A stretch of 64,000 bases of DNA from Acidobacteriota bacterium (lineage in GTDB: Bacteria > Acidobacteriota > Blastocatellia > Chloracidobacteriales > JADJPF01): assembly GCA_016213785.1 (NCBI GenBank), contig JACQZQ010000063.1:1-64000 (forward strand), given 5' to 3'. Of the stretch, positions 60,988-64,000 are shown piece by piece; position 1 is the first letter of the stretch; the number at the start of each line of letters is the position of its first letter. The position numbers and the translations under genes are program-made. The notes under the pieces are model-generated. The model searched no databases, was not told the origin of the DNA, and saw only the letters and a list, made by a program, of their open reading frames with translations.

Positions 60988-62967
60988 CTAGTAGTTTTTA
61001 TCATCATATGTTCCAAAATCGGGAGACATTATTAACAATGGCTTTGGTTTTGGTAAATTGCTACTTGCTGATTGTTTTTGGATGTTGTCGATATAGTTTT
61101 TCTCTTTATTACTTAACTTTTCACCAGCAAAAATCTTGCTACAAATTTGTAATTTTTCTAAAATTCCTCTTGCCCAATCCTTATCTTTATCATTATAGTA
61201 AGGAAAATCTTTATTTACTTTATCTAACAACTCTTTATAGCATTTAAGTATATCTTCTTTATTTGCTAAATGCTCTTCTAGTTGGCCTGCCAGAGTTAAG
61301 AATCTTACCCATTGATGATGCTCAAGCTCAAATGTAAGTAATTTTGTTCCTGCTTCTTTTCCTTTTTCTTTCATTTTTGTTATTGTCTTTTTAGGCATCA
61401 TTAAATTAAGCCCACCCTCAGAACTATTAAGCCTAATATAAGCAATTCTTTCTCTATATCCTGGAAGTATAGATTGCATATTATCACTATAATTTAGCGT
61501 AGAAATCATTGCTTCAAAAAAACCTATAAGATCTTTAATATCTGTAAATTCTACAGCCATTTCATCATTTGGTTTTACCCTTGATATAGCACTAAGAATG
61601 CTACTAGAAGTTTCTAAATCATCTCTCATAGTTTTAGTACTAACAAAATTATCTTCTTCCATTTTATTATCTTCATCAATAGCTTTTTTATAATCATCAG
61701 GCATTGAAGTAAGATTTATTCCAAAAGTTGGCCTTGTTGGTAGCCAATCATCAAAAAAATGTATAGGAAAATTACGACAAACCCCACCATCACTAAACCA
61801 GTTCTTTTGTAGATCCTTTTCCTCTAAATTAAACTTCTTACTCTTATCTGTTTCAACTTCTTTTGCTAGAGAAATGGCTTTCATGCTTATTGTATAAAGC
61901 GGGATAGCACAAAGTAGTATAGGAAAACTAAGTGATAAACGCATTGCCACTATTACAGGCATATATTCACTGGGCATAAAGAAATAACCTTCAGGAAGAT
62001 TAAAGTTTTTAGTTGTAGTTCCCCCATTTTTAAGATACTTAACAACATCCTCATTAAAAAACTCTTTCATTTCTCTTTCCTTAAAAATAAACTCTTCTCT
62101 TTCAAAAGGAAGCTTAAATGGTTGGTTTTGGCTTAAGTTAGTAGTCATCATTCTTAAAATTATCTTATGCTTTTTCAAATCACAAAAAGTTAAGGGAACA
62201 TTCTCTGGCTTTCCAGACATTTTTTGTAACCTTTGATAAAACCAATCAGTTAAAGGGGGCTGTTGATCTTCTTTATGCTTTTTACTATGACCTGTACACA
62301 TACCATATTTTTCATTTGGTAGGTGATTAATAAATATATCCGCTATTACTTTTAAACTAGCTAATTGATTAATTAATATTAATGTAGTAATTACCATAGC
62401 TATAAGAATTAAGTAAAGCCAATTGCCTATCCCTGCAAAAAAATAGCGATCAACTATAGCGCCAAAAAGCCCAAAGGCTATGGCTATTAAAAATAATATT
62501 AGTAAGCTTTTGTTTATAAAATAGGTTTTTACATTTTCTAGAATACCGCTGGATTTATTTTTTGATATTTTATTTTCCACTTTTAATATTGTCTTTTTAG
62601 CTAAATCCATTAGCGGTTTAGTATTTTCAGAAGCTTGGAATAAATTAATTAAAAAACCTTCTTTACAAATCTCATCATTAAGTTCTTTAAGCCCATTAAA
62701 CCCTACTTTTTTTTCATCTATGTTTTTTTCTAGATTAGATCCTAATTTTTGTTGTCGTCCAAATTCAGCCACAGCCGTTGCAGTTGCAGCTATTGCCCCT
62801 GCTGAAGTCCCTGCTATTGAAAAAAATCTATAAGTTTTACTAAGCTCTAAAATGGCTGAAGGATAAACTATTCCACTAGCAATCCCTCCTTCCATTACTA
62901 AATCACAATCTTTTTCTGTAGAAGTATTTAAATCAACAAAATGATTATCAGATGAAGGGTTTTGCAT
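60988..62967 (-). CDS. Patatin-like phospholipase with membrane segments
   Basis: 659 residues. The patatin dyad and oxyanion loop are visible: GGIASGIVYP (27-36), nucleophile Ser55 in GTSAG, and the catalytic Asp393 in WFSDGGVCRNFP. Two hydrophobic helices (~155-205, LLILFLIAIAFGLFGAIVD and WLYLILIAMVITTLILI) interrupt the lipase domain between dyad residues, so the enzyme is membrane-anchored. The C-terminal ~250 residues are helical and unassigned. Patatins hydrolyse acyl lipids; some act in phage defence or envelope remodelling. No defence partner is adjacent, so that role is unsupported. Confidence 0.87.
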   Translation of the reverse strand: MQNPSSDNHFVDLNTSTEKDCDLVMEGGIASGIVYPSAILELSKTYRFFSIAGTSAGAIAATATAVAEFGRQQKLGSNLEKNIDEKKVGFNGLKELNDEICKEGFLINLFQASENTKPLMDLAKKTILKVENKISKNKSSGILENVKTYFINKSLLILFLIAIAFGLFGAIVDRYFFAGIGNWLYLILIAMVITTLILINQLASLKVIADIFINHLPNEKYGMCTGHSKKHKEDQQPPLTDWFYQRLQKMSGKPENVPLTFCDLKKHKIILRMMTTNLSQNQPFKLPFEREEFIFKEREMKEFFNEDVVKYLKNGGTTTKNFNLPEGYFFMPSEYMPVIVAMRLSLSFPILLCAIPLYTISMKAISLAKEVETDKSKKFNLEEKDLQKNWFSDGGVCRNFPIHFFDDWLPTRPTFGINLTSMPDDYKKAIDEDNKMEEDNFVSTKTMRDDLETSSSILSAISRVKPNDEMAVEFTDIKDLIGFFEAMISTLNYSDNMQSILPGYRERIAYIRLNSSEGGLNLMMPKKTITKMKEKGKEAGTKLLTFELEHHQWVRFLTLAGQLEEHLANKEDILKCYKELLDKVNKDFPYYNDKDKDWARGILEKLQICSKIFAGEKLSNKEKNYIDNIQKQSASSNLPKPKPLLIMSPDFGTYDDKNY

Positions 62968-63148
62968 AATTTCTTAACCTGCTCCTAACTTAAATAAACT
63001 TAAGTCTACTAGCCTAATGACGCATTTTATTTTCTAAAGCATACAAATTTGGTTAAAACTTTAGATGCCATTAAACATTGCACTAACTAAATAAGATCAA
63101 TAAAATGTCAACTCATTGAAGATTCAATAGTTATAGAAATGAGGCATA

Positions 63149-64000
63149 ATGGCTAGACAAACCTTAGATTTTCTTTCTGCTTTAGATAAAGAAGTGCTTT
63201 TAGCTGATGGTGCAAAATCTACGATTTGGCTTGAGCAGGGTTTGAGTCCTGCTAGTTCTATGGAGCAAAACCTATCTAACCCTGAAAACGTAATTAAGCT
63301 GCATTTAGAATATATTGAAGCAGGTGCAAGAATTATTGAAACTAACACATTTCGAGCTAACCGCCTTCAACTAGCACGTTTTGGCCTGGCAGACGAACTA
63401 GAAAACATCAATTTTGCTGGTGTAAAACTTGTTAAAGAAGCTATTAAAAGAAGTGGTCGCCGAAATATTTTTATTGCTGGCTCTGTCGGGCCATTAGGAG
63501 CTTTGGTTAAACCTTATGGGAATATTACTCTAGCAGAACTAGGAGCAATTTACCAAGAACAAATTAAAATCCTTTATGAAGCTGGCGTAGATGTCCTTAT
63601 TATTGAAAGCCATCCAAGCTTACTAGAAGCCTTAGAAGCTGTCCGAGCCGCTCGTACTCTAGACTCACGCCCAATTATTGCACAAATGACATTTCTAGAA
63701 GATGGATTATCTAAATTTGGTGATGAACCTCGCCGTGCTCTAGAAGCACTAGCTGCTGCTGATGCCGATGTAGTAGGCCTAAACTGTGCCATTGGCCCAC
63801 ATCATATGTATAACTTAATAGCAGATTTTCTTAGACTTACCAATTTACGTATTTCAGTTCAACCTAATGCAGGTCAACCTCAATTAATTAGTGGTCGTCA
63901 AATCTATCTAACTTCTCCTGATTATCTACAAGAATATGCAAAACTTTTTGTTGAAGCAGGGGCTAATATTATCGGTGGATGTTGTGGAACCACTCCAGAA
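63149..64000 (+). CDS. Homocysteine S-methyltransferase domain protein (3' end beyond window)
   Basis: An open frame from ATG 63149 (GAGG 4 bp upstream) to the window edge: 284 codons. It is a homocysteine methyltransferase barrel: LLADGAKSTIWLEQG, ETNTFRANRLQLARFG, zinc-site Cys in GLNCAIGP (~213), and GGCCGTTPE at the cut edge. It lacks the pterin and B12 domains so far. The likely full form is the bifunctional homocysteine methyltransferase/methylenetetrahydrofolate reductase (YitJ-like), but a single-domain MmuM/BHMT-type enzyme is equally possible without the rest. It may supply methyl groups beside MetH at 9973. Confidence 0.85.
   Translation, partial: MARQTLDFLSALDKEVLLADGAKSTIWLEQGLSPASSMEQNLSNPENVIKLHLEYIEAGARIIETNTFRANRLQLARFGLADELENINFAGVKLVKEAIKRSGRRNIFIAGSVGPLGALVKPYGNITLAELGAIYQEQIKILYEAGVDVLIIESHPSLLEALEAVRAARTLDSRPIIAQMTFLEDGLSKFGDEPRRALEALAAADADVVGLNCAIGPHHMYNLIADFLRLTNLRISVQPNAGQPQLISGRQIYLTSPDYLQEYAKLFVEAGANIIGGCCGTTPE

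Noticed and set aside
60988-62967. CBASS-type or other patatin defence system.
   Set aside because: No nucleotide cyclase, sensor or other defence partner is adjacent to the patatin gene.
1-64000. tRNA, rRNA genes and CRISPR arrays.
   Set aside because: Intergenic regions were scanned by eye for tRNA cloverleaf ends, rRNA-like segments and regularly spaced repeats; none was found.

Overview
The window is a 64 kb piece of an AT-rich bacterial chromosome. The gene set points to Acidobacteriota or a near relative. Indicators are an ECF sigma factor of the small acidobacterial type, large receptor-like Ser/Thr kinases whose N-terminal segment is typical of that phylum, an S46 peptidase, an RHS protein beside a PKD-repeat protein, and a PotC-PotD fusion. 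The phylum is inferred from gene content only. No rRNA, tRNA or CRISPR array was seen.

Layout. 1-8.0 kb: a secreted RHS protein, cut by the window edge, and a PKD-repeat surface protein in one operon. 8.5-15.6 kb: the KH protein KhpA, a DUF433-membrane fusion, cobalamin-dependent methionine synthase and an S46 peptidase. 15.6-17.0 kb: two small integron-type gene cassettes (a decayed RelE toxin and a Uma2 nuclease), bracketed by a 66-bp direct repeat that carries a terminator. 17.0-20.5 kb: a secreted protein, then a minus-strand run of kinase, PhzF, NUDIX and DUF488. 20.7-24.9 kb: an ECF sigma factor and a large receptor kinase. 25.1-26.3 kb: a DUF3124 lipoprotein gene split by a cassette with an iodotyrosine-deiodinase-like flavoprotein. 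26.3-30.1 kb: a polyamine ABC operon. 30.4-38.1 kb: a second receptor kinase, an RNA ligase, a HAD phosphatase and a kinase-less third paralogue of the receptor. 38.3-46.8 kb: NDH-2, a zinc-finger/TPR membrane protein, a secreted protein, a queuosine-precursor transporter, an aminotransferase, and an NAD-kinase-like plus SPFH pair. 47.0-54.0 kb: two IS200/IS605 elements in inverted orientation around a 3 kb segment. 54.3-57.8 kb: a persulfide/sulfur operon with an ArsR regulator. 58-64 kb: a B12-binding radical SAM protein, two small unknown proteins, a patatin-like lipase and a second homocysteine methyltransferase cut by the edge.

How the parts may work together. The two receptor kinases and the kinase-less paralogue share the same membrane and extracytoplasmic region. 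All three have a similar A/T-tract plus TCGC(C)ATGT element upstream, so the neighbouring ECF sigma factor is a plausible common regulator (inference). MetH and the second homocysteine methyltransferase both serve methionine synthesis. The sulfur operon couples persulfide oxidation, sulfur-anion export and rhodanese chemistry. The clearest unusual signal is the integrase-less cassettes: in each, the first bases after the insertion point are complementary to the R'' end at the other side, as expected of circularisable integron cassettes. One of them interrupts a lipoprotein gene.
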